Position numbers and translations under genes: made by a program
Shown here: positions 45,901 through 57,337 of the stretch, one piece after another
How positions within the stretch are numbered: the first letter of the stretch is position 1
How the letters are laid out: each line of letters starts with the position of its first letter
Assembly: GCF_009730915.1 (NCBI RefSeq)
Contig: NC_052486.1
Location: 22,411,589 to 22,475,588, forward strand
DNA: 64,000 nucleotides
Origin: Dioscorea cayenensis subsp. rotundata
Lineage: Eukaryota; Streptophyta; Magnoliopsida; Dioscoreales; Dioscoreaceae
Direction of reading: 5' to 3'
Notes under the pieces: generated by a model
Database searches by the model: none
What the model was told of the DNA's origin: nothing
What the model saw: the letters and a program-made list of their open reading frames with translations, nothing else

Positions 45901-48900
45901 TTTTTACCCACGCCATTGAGGCTCCAAGGTGTTTAGGCTGGAGACTAGGGAGTCTTGAGCCTGAGGCACACTTTTAATAACTATGAACCAAACATGTTAT
46001 TGATAATGCCTTCTACAAAATCATCGGTGGGTATTGAATGAAAAAATTACACTTGTGTACTACTAGGAAGGCATTATCAATAACAAGTGTGCTACTATAC
46101 TAAGATCATGCCACATGCATTCCCCTCATCTTCTAATTTTAGGACATATAACAGAAAATGCAATAATAATTCACTTACACCCTGCTGGCTGTGATTGCTG
46201 CTGCTACATTAAAAATAGGAACAGCACCTATAATGAAACGGAGTTCCTACAGTCACAGAGAAAGGCATAATAATTTTTCTGAAGCTAGTTATTATGAGTT
46301 TCAACTAAATTACATGTAACAGTACTTAAATGTACCTTGTGCGGAAGTTTTGAGTAAATTAGAACAAAAGAAAACACAGGGACAATGTACTGCCAAAGTC
46401 GGCGGTCAAGCAGCAATGCTAACTTCAAAAAATGCAAAATGTCAATTCATAAGTCAGATGAGTAGCCACCAAAACCACATGATGAAACTTCATAGATAAA
46501 GTTGCCATGCATATTAACATTCTCAGATAATGTGGCAATCAAGGCAAAATACACTATCTAGATAAATTTGCAAGCATGTGTTTTCACACATATGCTTTCA
46601 TGAATCAACTAATGATCCTGTAATGATTTCTAGAATGACAAAATAGGATAGCATGATGCAATATACAGAAAATCAAATCAAGTTAGTAACACATCATGGT
46701 GCAAGGATTTTGGTATTGGCTTCATAGTAAAGGAGTGGATGGGTAAAAAAAGTTTCAGATTAAAGGGAAATCTTGCAAGAACTGTTGTGATAATTTCTCA
46801 GGTAGGCTGAGACAAGAATACAAAAAAGGAAGATTATAGCCTGATTTGATCAAAACCTGGGCATAAATAGGACACTTCAAAAGTTAGCAACAAGAAAATT
46901 AGCAATCAATCTTCATTTTCCTCATGGCCAAGTTCTAAGACTGCACATGCATAGTTTGTTAGGCAACTAAAAGAGCAAACCAATAATTTTAATTAGATAA
47001 ACGACCAATCAACTGCAAAGCAATTTGCATTCCCTATTCACCTGTTCCATTATGTTCAATGAAACCTTCAGATTTTGATATTAAATATCACATGCACATT
47101 AATTTACAAGCAGAACTAAGAAGTTAATTTATTTCAAAAGGCACATCGAAATATATTTCCTGTTCATCGGGCATGAATTGCTAAATAATACTATGAGTTA
47201 AAGTACAATAAACTTTATACTACATCAACTCACCATGAAGAGTGGATATGCTACAAGTAAAGATCGGGGAAGTGCAGAAGTGAAGTACCAGTGAAATGCA
47301 TGTGTCTAGGCCAATAACAAAATCAAAGAAAACTAGAAGCAGATAATAAATGGCAACAAGCAATGGAATCAGAAAGAATAAAACAAATACAAGTATACTA
47401 AGTCGAAAGGCAAAGAAAATTTAAGTTCCATATGTTATTTTTCCCTCATGACGGGGAGAAAAGGCATGCTAACAAAAGCCATAAAGGGGCTGAAGCACAT
47501 AGTTGTGAAAGGTTAGAGGTCACATGTGCACAAGACCAAGAATGAATGTAAATGAAAGACCAGAGAATAAAAAGTGTGATTTGCATGGCCATATAACCAT
47601 CTATGCATGAACTAGGGATAACTGCGAACGGATACATAAACCACAATATGCTATTTGATAGATCATTTTCATGGTGAAATTTCAAACAAAAAACCGTGTA
47701 CATAGTTCTTCAAGAATATCAATAAAATGGCAGTTTAATTTATCTAGAAGTTCCTACAATTAACAACTAGGATTTACGCATCAACATAACAGAAAGTTAT
47801 AATATTTGTATTCATTTCCAAGGATACACCCCATTCTGAACTCCGATTTAGAACAGAGTTAAACCAGAAAACTTCAAGTTCAGGCCACAGAACTCTCCCC
47901 CACATTATTGTATCAACCAGAATTGTCAAACCTGCACAAAGATGAGACATAACCACAGATGAAGAAAGAACTATAAGCAGAAATAGCAGTGAACTCTTCC
48001 CACTCATACAATCATAAATGCTAGAAATATGAAGCTAACCTATGCAAAGAAATGCAGTACTGATGCAGCATTTAATAGCTTCCTTCATTGAAACTGACTT
48101 GCTCTGTAAAAGGACAAATTAAGTATAAAGGGGCCATGGACCAAGGAATCAGATATTTCTGAACTTACTGAATTTATATAGATGAGAAAGATAGAGGATT
48201 AACAACGTAACAAGGCTATTCTATAGTATAGCCATGTAAGGGATTAGAATAGACAAACAGGGCTATTCTATAGTACAGCCATCTAAGGGACTAGCTAGAA
48301 AAGAAAAGGTTAGAGTTTCATCAAAAAATCCTGAGACAAAAATGCAGTAAAATATTAACAGGAAGATGGCTTCTTTCCTTTATAGGCTTGTAGGAATAAT
48401 TAACTAAGGACTAATTAAAACTTTTCACTTAACTATTTTGTCATCCAAATGGAAAGTGAGTTTGTCACATGGAAAGTGGAAAGCATCTGGTGAGATGAAG
48501 TCTTTTCTCAGTATTTTCTCAGTTTCATCAACCTAAACAATAAGATCATTATCTATTAAATGATATGAGAATCTAAGGTTTGACCCTTACACAATTATTG
48601 AGAAAAAAACCTTTTAAATATTAGAGGGGAAAAACATTAAAGCAGGTATTTCAGTGAAGAACATCCTAATTATAGTAGCTGACAATCAAACCATCATTCC
48701 CTTCAGCAAAACAAGACCTCAACTGAAAACAGAAACAAACAACACACACACAAAAAAAAAGCAAGATTATAGTTTAATTTGTTTATGGATGCACGTAAAA
48801 GTAACAGCCAGAATTCAAAAGTTCTGTACATGTAAGACAACAATCATTCAAGAAAAACACGTGTTATGAACTATAACAATTTGATTCGTAAAAACAGTTG

Positions 48901-51900
48901 AAATTTTCAAAGGAATGTTGAGGTAACATACTAGCAAAAGCGAAATGCCAATAGTTCCAAATAGCAGCACAGTATCACATCTAAATACAGCTGTAGCAAT
49001 GGTCTGCCATTGAAAAAGCAAAGTGTTTCAGAGTAGATGACCAAATTGATATTGGCAGGAAAAAACTAATGTACTTGACAGAGCATTTTAAGTATGCATA
49101 TAAATAAACAATACACACCAGCATTTGGAGTAGATGGTCATAAAGCAAGAAACTAATGTGTTCCATTTAAGCTATCACAAACAGAAACTTCATCAACATT
49201 AATACCAAAACTGTTGCAAATCATGTGACTAATATGGTGAATGATATGATGCTTTATACCTGTTAGTTTCAAAATTGTTCATGATGCCTCGTTCTATTGT
49301 GAGTACTAGTTTGAGGACAAGAGATCAAGCTTTTGACATCACATCTATACAAAACAAAATCCATGGATTTCATGCAATCCATATATGCTATAGAAAAGAA
49401 AAAACTTCACTGACATGAATACCAACATTTGTGCAGAGCGTGTGATTGATAGAGTGAATGATATCATACTAAAGTGTATTAAGTTTCTAAATTGTTCTTG
49501 GAGCCTTTTATATCTTGAACATTGCAACTTACTTAATGTATGATCAATTCATGAATTAAATCTAAACAAAACAAAATCCCTGAAAAGTTTTTTCATGGTC
49601 TCCAAATAAGGGCTATGTGAGCTTAGATAGCCTCATACATTAATCATTTAACTTGTTCATTTCAGCAGATATATTTTCATTTTTTTTCACATTTCAGCTA
49701 CTTCTATATTTATCTTATATAAGAAAATAGAAAAATTGTACCAGACATTTCAATGTTGACAAAGCATCTCCCCTGAACCAGGAAGAATACGCCAAGGTAA
49801 CTGCACCAGCAGACAACAAAAATCAGTAGCCACTTAAAGCAAATAGAAAGCAATGTATGTAGCTAGTACTTGTTCCAATGTTGCTAAACCTAATAAAACA
49901 GGTCACTCCAAAACACTAGAACGGTCATTCAGATACTTTTAATAAGGAAAACCAGTAATCAATTTTCAAAATTCTGGGACCAAATGTGCAATGATACAGA
50001 TAAAAAGAGGTCCCCATTAAGCATGCCGATATGACAACCAATACCACCTAATTTGCCTACACATACCAGAGATCACACACAAATAGAAAAGAACAGCAAC
50101 ATATATAACATGCCACTGCAAGCAGCATCACATGTCTATTAACAGCCCACGTCCTTGCACATGGCATTGAGCCTGAGAACAAGTTGTAATCCCTACTCCT
50201 CAAGATCGCATGGCCATCATCTGCCCACACCCTATAGCACAAGATGTTGATAGCCTGAGTACAAGTTCTTAGCCCTACTCCTAAAGTTCACATGTCTAAA
50301 AACAGCCCACCCCCTAGCACAAGACATTTAGCCTGAGTGTGAGTTCACCCTACTCCCTCAGAGCTCAAATCACATCTCCAGAAGTAAACAACATGATGGT
50401 TAACTTGATTCGGCAATGAGCAAATCACCCAAGGCTAAGGTTCAAGCCACCATGAATTAATGCAGAAGAACCAAGATAACAACCAAATCGAAAACAACTA
50501 TTGAAACAACAAGCTTTACGAGATAGATAGTAAACCTCAGAATTGAATGCCAATAAATCCAGAAAAATGCACAGCATTTGGGCAGAAATCAAATTAGTAA
50601 AATGTAAGTTACGCACTTAAAATCAGTTCATGGCAATGGAAAACACCACTGTAAGGTAAATGCTAGTTATATAGCGCAAAACTGATTACCTAAACAAAAA
50701 GCAAATATATTGGGCAGCGGTCGTGTAGAGTAGAATAACAAATGAAATTGTGCAGAAGTTAATATAACAAAGAACGCTTCAACATGGTAGCCAAATTTCC
50801 TTCTTATCTGCTTGGAAATGAAGGTAGCCTTTTCAATACTTTGATAGCTTTAAGAGGGAAAAAGCAAGTAAACAGATTAATGAAAAAACATAACTTTTGT
50901 GCATTTGTAAGTCTAATAGCATGCAGTTTGATAATGAATACGAGGACAAGAAATTCAGGAGCTCTCGAATTGATTTAAAGCACCAAAAACAGAAGAAAAG
51001 GACTAACCAAAAACTACAAGCAACATGATAAATGTAGTCGACAGCCTCTCTAAATTTGCTCAAAGATTTCATTATTAAACATAATTGTATTTAGGACCTG
51101 CAAATGTCTTGAGAAAAGGATTAAAGCTGCGTAATAATGAGGTGAAATTTTGATTATTTCTGTTAATAGTGAAGGTCCCAATCATGAAAATTTTTCCCTA
51201 GATACAATGTATACTCACCTGAACGTAAGAAGAGTTGCCTGTGTATGGTTTTCATAGGGGCCAGAGCACAGAAAGACCATTTTCAAGGATGAAATTTGGG
51301 AACATTAACCAAGAAAATGTACAGCATATGAACAACAATGTTGTTATACTGGCAATAGCCACAATACTGATATCCCCAGAATAGGAATGTAATGTTATTT
51401 GTATGAAAAAGAGAAGCATTTGATTGAGAGTCATACTGGTTCATCAAAGTTAATGTTAATTATCAAATATAAGGTAAAAGGTAATTACCTCAATCCGAAG
51501 TGATCGGAGACTTGACAGTGTAATGCATCCTAAGACCAAGCGGACTGTAGACAGAAGGACAAGAAAAGCATGAAAGCATTTTGAACTGATAAAATTCAAA
51601 GACAGAAAGGGTGGAGGGAAAAAACTATTTCTATGAAGCTAACATCTTCTATGAAAGGTAATACATATAGAATTCCTGAAATATGTCGAGAATTGGGTTC
51701 ATTGTAACTGCACTGTCAAATAAGATGGCTTAGCCATCATAAAGTTAATCACTTACAATAAAATAAATAGTACCATTTAAGAAATAATATCACCGAATAT
51801 TTTGCGAAAAAATAGAAAATTTAGCCTATTCAAAGCCCTGTATATAGATACAACCACCTCTTTTAACACAAAAGGGCATGGGGAGAAGGCCACAATATCA

Positions 51901-54787
51901 AGAAAATGAAGAGAAAGGACATGTTTTGTGGTTTTCCCATTTGTAGAACCAGTTAAATACAATCACCTCTTTAACACAAAAGTGGACAGCATCAGAAATT
52001 TTCAGATCTCCAATTTAAACAATAGCACAAAAAGGTAAATAAATATGATTTACTAAGGTACTTTAGACAACAAATAACAATTTTCTTAGTTGCAACTAGG
52101 AAGGATTTTCCTCCCATAGCAGTATTTGACTTTGTATACAAGAAAATACAACATAAGAACTTCTTTTGTAAATACTTGACATACTTTACCTCATGTTCTC
52201 ATAAGAATAATTGAACCAGGCTGAAAATATTGGCAGTTACAAGGCCAACAATATTCCCATGGAGATTTTGTAATGAAATGATGACAAAGTTTCTAATAAT
52301 TAATGAATGTATTAGAATCCACATATTTAACAGAGGCGGACACTAAACACTTAAGATGGACAAGTTTTGGTTCATCTAGATCCGTTCTGAGAAAAACTCA
52401 AAGGGCTAAGTGTTTTCATGACATTTACTTCAGGATGCAGAAGGACTGATGAGACATCCAAATATGTGAATCAAAATTTGTGAGAATATCAAAATTTTCA
52501 TAACAAGGGAATACCCGCATAAAGGCTGTAAAACTTTGGTGCATGCAAAAGATGCAACACTAACACCACTGGTGATGCCAAAATAGACACCAAAAGAGAA
52601 CCTGGATAACAGACGTACCTTGTCAGCAATGTTAAAACAAGTGCAAATATAGTCAAATCAAATACCAAACAAAATAAATAAAAAATGGAAATTTTAACTG
52701 GATATCTAACATAAAACCGAAGCTCAGGGCTCAAAATAGAAAATCAAAAGCCACGAAGTTATTTATCTTGCCCTTCACTGAGAATGGCAAAAAAAGTTCA
52801 TCTTTTGTTTCTGGTTTAAGATATACCCAGTCACATGCATGATGCAACCAAAGAAATAGATAAATTAATACGAGAAAACATGAATGTTATATCTACTAAA
52901 ATAGGCCAGGATAGTCAAGGAAATCTAGCAGCATAGCATGATTTTTTTACTTTTAAGAAATGGATGCACAATTTTGAATTTTCTTAAGGAAATGAAGTTA
53001 CAAAATGCAAGGTACCCTTTCACATGATTCTCCATGAGCCTCAAACAGTTGTTGTTCCTTGTTGAAACAATGGAGGCATGAGATATCTCAACTATTGGCA
53101 ATGTGTCAGTATACCAAGAGACATGCAAGCAACAATCTGCCTCTTCTAGAAATCATATTTCAACAAACATATGCAACATAGCACACAGGCAATAACTTAT
53201 ACAGGATAAACAACCTAGAAAAAGATTTCTAACCTTTCGCACAGAATTAAACAAAGGTAAGAGAGCCAAAGTGAAGACATAAAAAGGTCTTTGAACATCT
53301 TTCCTGCCCACTATATTTGGTCTATCTAAATATAATTACAATTGTACTATCATTCACAGTGGATATTAATCTATGTCGCAAGCATAACCTCTGATTTACC
53401 TAAAAGGTCTGACAGATGCTATATAAAACTGAAACCTTACAAAAATATGATAGGTACTTAGAAAACAGACAAATGCACATGGTTTAAATGAAAGGTAGAC
53501 AAGAAAAGATGAACAATGCACTTCAAAGTATATCTAAAAATTAAGAAGAAAGTAATTCTCAAAACTGAAAAATGATGATTCAGTCAAAGAAAAAAATAAT
53601 AGTCGTAATAATCCATAAGGGGGAAAAACAGGATGCAGGAAATAAATTTGATGTGTTCTAAGGCACTAATAAGTCACAAAGCAAATAGCAACAACAGATC
53701 TAAAGAAAAAAAAAAATAGTTGCTTCATATCTAAAATAAATTCACCATGCAAGTATGTGAGGTAGTGTTTCTCGAGCATAAAAAAGAATTACCTATAAAA
53801 GTACGGGGAACAACACCAGGGAAATCCAAATGATCATACTGTCAGATAAATTAATCGAACTATTAGTATGCTATCAAGAAATAAAGAAGCTTGCTATAGA
53901 CTTAGTTCCAAGAAGCAAGTTGATAATCTTGCCTTTCCAATATGATGACGATGGTAAAGTATGTCATGCATTGCCTGAAAAAACATGACAAAGCATCACT
54001 CAGTTGATAAATTATAATCGACGACAGAACAGGAAATATAAATTGGAAATGCAATTGCAGCATGACAGTAAAGAGGAGCAAGTTCAAACACTGAAGAAAA
54101 ATTGTCACAAGATAATCTACAACTAGTCAAATTAAACAACAAAATAGAGAAAGTGTTTAACATGGTGATAGCTGTGTAGAATGAACATCATGTCTTCAAT
54201 AACTTGTTTAACCAGAAGATGGTGATAGGCTTGACATCATTGCCTTTGGAGTATAACTGGATTAAAATCAGTTGTAAAATTAACAAATTGATATACATAA
54301 TGCCAATATTTTGGCACCTCACTTCCACTGCTTTTACTGAAACTGCAGTTCTCGGACTTTAAATTTGAAACAATTAATTGATAATATCATTTAAAAAAAA
54401 TTAGAAACTCAAAAATAATCAAGAATCGGGCCACAAAAAATCAATGCTAAATAAAACACACGCATCATTGAACAAGAGAACAATTCGTAGGCTTTCATCA
54501 CAAGAAATGGTCATAGGGTTTTTGGGTGTACCTGGACATTAAAACTCTCTTCCACCTTAGTGTATGGGACCATAAACACATAGAAAGCCGCGATTGATCC
54601 GAGAAGCACATCCCAACCTGCATTCAAATCCTCAAAACTCTTAAAACCATAAGCAATCAAGAAATCGAGGGATGAATACATGAATCGTTGGGAAAATGAT
54701 AGAGAATGGGAGAGATTCACCGAATTCTTGCACAAATTTGGAAAGCCATCCCTTCGATTCCTGATGGGGTTTTCTTCTCGTCGCCAT
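36992..54787 (-). CDS. ALG12: ALG12, dolichyl-P-Man:Man7GlcNAc2-PP-dolichol alpha-1,6-mannosyltransferase (GT22), 20 exons
   Basis: ER membrane enzyme adding the eighth mannose to the lipid-linked N-glycan precursor. Exons: 54,721-54,787; 54,532-54,617; 53,933-53,974; 53,793-53,838; 52,515-52,601; 51,489-51,544; 50,690-50,807; 49,742-49,800; 48,932-49,003; 48,040-48,103; 47,828-47,931; 47,234-47,305; 46,336-46,422; 46,179-46,246; 42,179-42,247; 42,016-42,098; 41,401-41,500; 40,420-40,485; 40,119-40,212; 36,992-37,072. They total 1,521 nt, in frame, 506 residues (Arabidopsis protein: similar length). Landmarks are PYTKVEESFN (about 42-51), QFHLLFYSTRPLPN, LPHKELRFII (HKE motif near 319) and a C-terminal EPKVFVHG. 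The start MATRRKPHQE was chosen because splicing it to GWDVLLGSIAAFY gives the family's N-terminus; the longer open frame MSSEPW reads through intron 1. Intron 3 has a GC donor. Introns 14 and 19 hold transposons. Confidence 0.93.
38390..39885. mobile_element. Foldback (long inverted repeat) element in ALG12 intron 19
   Basis: The left arm (about 38,395-38,880) and right arm (about 39,430-39,875) are reverse complements. Each arm itself consists of two tandem units of about 205 bp containing GGTCACCCAACT, TTAGTCACCCAACTATAAAA, and GTGCTGA...GGCGATACATGTC-like blocks. Inner arm ends carry repeated CCACGTGG-type G-box cores. The 550-bp centre contains a short frame fragment (KVVYTMKETISLYHSYSN) that I do not recognise. 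The long compound inverted repeats suggest a foldback or Mutator-like non-autonomous element. Confidence 0.75.
42752..44879. mobile_element. Large near-perfect palindrome (2.1 kb) in ALG12 intron 14
   Basis: TCAAAAACTTGG at the left end and its complement at the right end open two arms of about 1.0 kb that stay in register to the centre near 43,815. For example, GAGATGGAGGCCGGAGAAGC at 43,568 is mirrored near 44,057, and GGGCCCGAGAATCTACTCT appears in both arms. The unpaired loop is at most about 60-95 bp. Arms differ at scattered positions. Overlapping open frames in both directions are mirror images and not genes. The sequence resembles dispersed plant repeats; no transposase or retroviral domain is visible. 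It could be a foldback element or two head-to-head copies. Confidence 0.85.
45036..45985. mobile_element. hAT-like non-autonomous element with transposase-tail remnant (950 bp)
   Basis: Left terminus CATAACTATTAAAAGTGC and right terminus, read in reverse, CATAGTTATTAAAAGTGTG. Flanking 8-mers AACCTCAC and AACCAAAC agree at 6 of 8 positions. On the minus strand at about 45,580-45,385 a frame encodes VRPSKVQKRPFDN, a stop, and then FRDEGYEFDKEEEEYQDDD...AIELDSV with a stop, like the acidic C-terminal tail of a hAT transposase. This suggests a deletion derivative. AGGCGC-type words fill both subterminal regions. Confidence 0.7.
50129..50370. repeat. Three degenerate tandem repeats of about 80-85 bp in ALG12 intron 7
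   Basis: Each unit holds an ACAGCCCAC- or TGCCCACAC-like block, then GCACAAGA or GCACATGG, then TAGCCTGAGTACAAG- or GCCTGAGAACAAG-like sequence and CCCTACTCC. Units diverge strongly. No coding role is apparent. Confidence 0.65.
53839..53932 (-). other. GC-AG intron 3 of ALG12
   Basis: Exon 3 ends ATTGGAAAG followed by GCAAGA, a consensus GC donor; the acceptor is TGACAG. Splicing gives YHRHHIGKYDHLDFPGVV, which agrees with ALG12 of other plants. Length 94 bp. Confidence 0.85.
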
Positions 54788-55119
54788 GGCTCCGAGCTCA
54801 AAACCCCAGTTCTCGATCTCGCGCTATATCCTACTGAGAAAAGAGGAGGGTTTCTATCAAACGGGGTGCCACATCAGCTGGTTTCCCATCCAATTAAAAT
54901 TTGACACATCACTAATTTATTTTAAAAAATTTAAAAAATAAAATTAAGTCATGTCCCTCTCCCTCGTCCCTTCCATAGATCAGTTAAATTTGAATATCAA
55001 GCTTGTAAAAATTTTAAGTTATTTTTATTTATCTTTTTATTTTGTTATTACATTAATATATTATATATATATATTTTAATAATAGACGACAAACGTCCTT
55101 TTTATATAAATATAAATAG
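54788..55119. promoter_or_regulatory. Probable ALG12 promoter and 5' leader
   Basis: The ALG12 start sits in a GC-richer stretch reaching to about 54,870; beyond it the DNA turns AT-rich. No clear TATA box or motif array is seen next to the gene. Confidence 0.35.
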
Positions 55120-55290
55120 TACTGAACAGGAACCCGGATGTACAGTGTATGTACAATATAAGAATAGTATAATAAATCCTGGGTGAACAGTGTATGAACA
55201 TTACGATAAACAATATTGTCCGGGAGGGATTTGAACCTATGACCTCCCCTTATATTTTGGTGTCATGCCATTAGCGCTATCCAATAGTTG
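55120..55290 (-). mobile_element. Candidate tRNA-derived SINE
   Basis: Minus strand: TAGCGCTAATGG (A-box-like, 55,268-55,279) followed about 30 bases later by GGTTCAAATCC (B box, 55,228-55,238), then a non-tRNA body towards 55,120. The two boxes are in tRNA-like order and spacing. No intact cloverleaf or anticodon arm is evident, so it is a SINE rather than a tRNA gene. Confidence 0.6.
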
Positions 55291-55852
55291 ACACATTAGT
55301 ATATTATATTAAAAAATCTCTCTTTGTTTAATTTTTATCTTATTTTTTACCGTGATAACAATACAGGTCTTGCTTGGTTTGGCTTTTGGAAAACAAATAG
55401 TTGTTTGTATAGTTAAACACTTTTTGACCAAAAATCGTTGTCTGTATGGGACTTTTTCAAAAAAAGCGTAGTCAGTGAAAATTAACAAAAAAGCGTTTTT
55501 CAAATTTAGTTAGTCATTACCTAGAACTTTATAAAAAAACTGCTTTTTCTTTAGCTTTATTTTTCTGAACTTTCTACTTTACTAAAAAGCTAATCTAAAC
55601 TAAAAAAAAAAACACTTTTTTAATAACCCAATCCAAACAAGGCTATATAAAATATGGAGAAAGTTTAGTAAAGAACACAGATCAGATTGCAAGCATTAGA
55701 AAGATGAGTTGTGGCGGAGAGATGAACAGTAGCCGGTGTGAAGAACAAACCAAAAATTCAATCTTAAGTTTGAAGTTCTAAAAAGTCAAAAAAATAACTT
55801 ATTGATCGGCAAAGGGAGTCGGAGGAGGACAACGCAACAAATTGAGCCATTA

Positions 55853-56050
55853 TGGGCTCTGATGTCCAAATGTAGCGGATCATATGGGCTTTGATGTTCC
55901 GAATCTTAAATCATTTATCGGTCTATAGATTAGATGGGCTCCACTGATGCCACTCGTAAAGCATTATGGGCTCTAACTGTCCGCATCCTAAAAGATCACG
56001 TGGGCTCTAACGATCCGAATCTCAAAGTCATAATAATGGACTAATGGGCT
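55853..56050 (+). promoter_or_regulatory. Array of six TGGGCT motifs in a degenerate repeat
   Basis: TGGGCT occurs at 55,853, 55,885, 55,935, 55,967, 56,001 and 56,045, usually as ATGGGCTCT and followed by GATGTCC- or ACGATCCGAATC-like sequence. Steps are 32, 50, 32, 34 and 44 bp. TGGGCY is the site II element recognised by TCP factors in plant housekeeping promoters. A CACGTGGG G-box overlaps the fifth copy. The array is about 1.3 kb upstream of NDPK1 and 1.1 kb from ALG12; its use by either is unproven. Confidence 0.5.
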
Positions 56051-56099
56051 GTCACCTTCACAGCTCATCAAGGACCACTCGTTCTGCACGTGACTTTTT

Positions 56100-57139
56100 G
56101 GAAAAGGACAACAACGTAAAATCAAATTACAAAGAAATAATTAAAGAATTATTATTAGGATTTTTTTATTACATGTTTCCCTTAAAATAATTTGAATAAA
56201 ATTCTCATCGAACACGCGTGCAAAAGGAATAATTTTAAACAACTAGGAACCAAACCCATCTCAATCACTTAAAGCCACATTATCAAGTGATGTGTTTGGT
56301 TTGGTGTTTTTTGAGATTAAATTATAGGAAAAGGAAATGTAGTGATGGATTGGAATCTAATATTAGTCTACCAAACCATTATTATGTATTTTAATAATAA
56401 TTTAAAAAAAAATATTATGTTTTTTTAGTTCGCAATTTTATTTTTGAGAGTTGTTCAATGTAATAAGTAAATCTCAAAACCAAAATTCATAGCCTAGAAG
56501 AATTATTTTCTACTCTTGAAATATGTATAAAATTTCATTGATAAAATTAACACTAATGTGAATTAAAAGGATAATATTCTCTAATAATTACTTTTTCCAT
56601 ACAAAATTGATTTTCATAGCAATGGTAAAGTCAAAATTGGTTTGGGATATCTTCATGTATTTTAAAACACTAATCCACATAAAAAATAAGGATATACTAG
56701 AGAATGGATGAGAAAATTGGCCTTAAATTCGTAATAATAGAGTAATTTATTAATTTATATGATTCAAAAAAAAAATTAAAAAAAAATAAATTTTGAATTA
56801 TTATATTAAATCTCAAAACCAGCTTAAATATCAAATCAAAATAGTAGTAGTAATAATAATAATAACAACAACTATGTATTTTCTCGGCTTCATATCGGAT
56901 TTTTTAAAATTTTGTAAAGAGTTTTGAGATAATATCATATCTTAAATAATATAATTAAACAACTCCTAGCATATAAACTATTTTATACTTTAGATTTCAA
57001 AAGACTTAGGATCATTTATTATATAAATAATTAGATGTAATTAATGTTTTTTAATTATTAATATTATAAATAATATAACTAAAAATTTAAATATTATTAA
57101 AAAAATATTAAAATTATTTTTTGAAACGCTCGGAGTATA

Positions 57140-57170
<31 letters not shown>

Positions 57171-57250
57171 GAAGCAGGGTAAAAAAGGAAAATGCCGTTT
57201 ATTCGGGCAAATATTTGGGTAGATTTATTTATTCAATTAGGGTTTCTAAC
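56100..57250. other. AT-rich spacer with (TAA)n tract
   Basis: Nothing coding. A TAA/ATA microsatellite lies at about 57,137-57,168. Confidence 0.6.
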
Positions 57251-57257
57251 TGGAGGC

Positions 57258-57265
57258 TATAAAAG
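57258..57265 (+). promoter_or_regulatory. TATA box of NDPK1
   Basis: TATAAAAG in the context GGCTATAAAAGGAGCCCTAA, 73 bp before the ATG. An AACCCTA-type motif (AGCCCTAA) follows, as in many plant housekeeping promoters. Confidence 0.8.
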
Positions 57266-57337
57266 GAGCCCTAAATCGAGCACTATCGTCACTCCGCCTC
57301 TCATCTCTCTAGGGTTTTGGTTTTCTTCGATTCAAAA

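Larger units (their letters stand above)
42248..46178 (-). other. ALG12 intron 14 (3.9 kb) hosting transposons
   Basis: Donor GTAAGT at 46,178 and acceptor CAG at 42,248 join ...TASRV to YNNRKKTLW. About 3.1 kb of the intron is accounted for by the palindromic element and the hAT-like element listed separately. The remainder is AT-rich. Confidence 0.85.
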
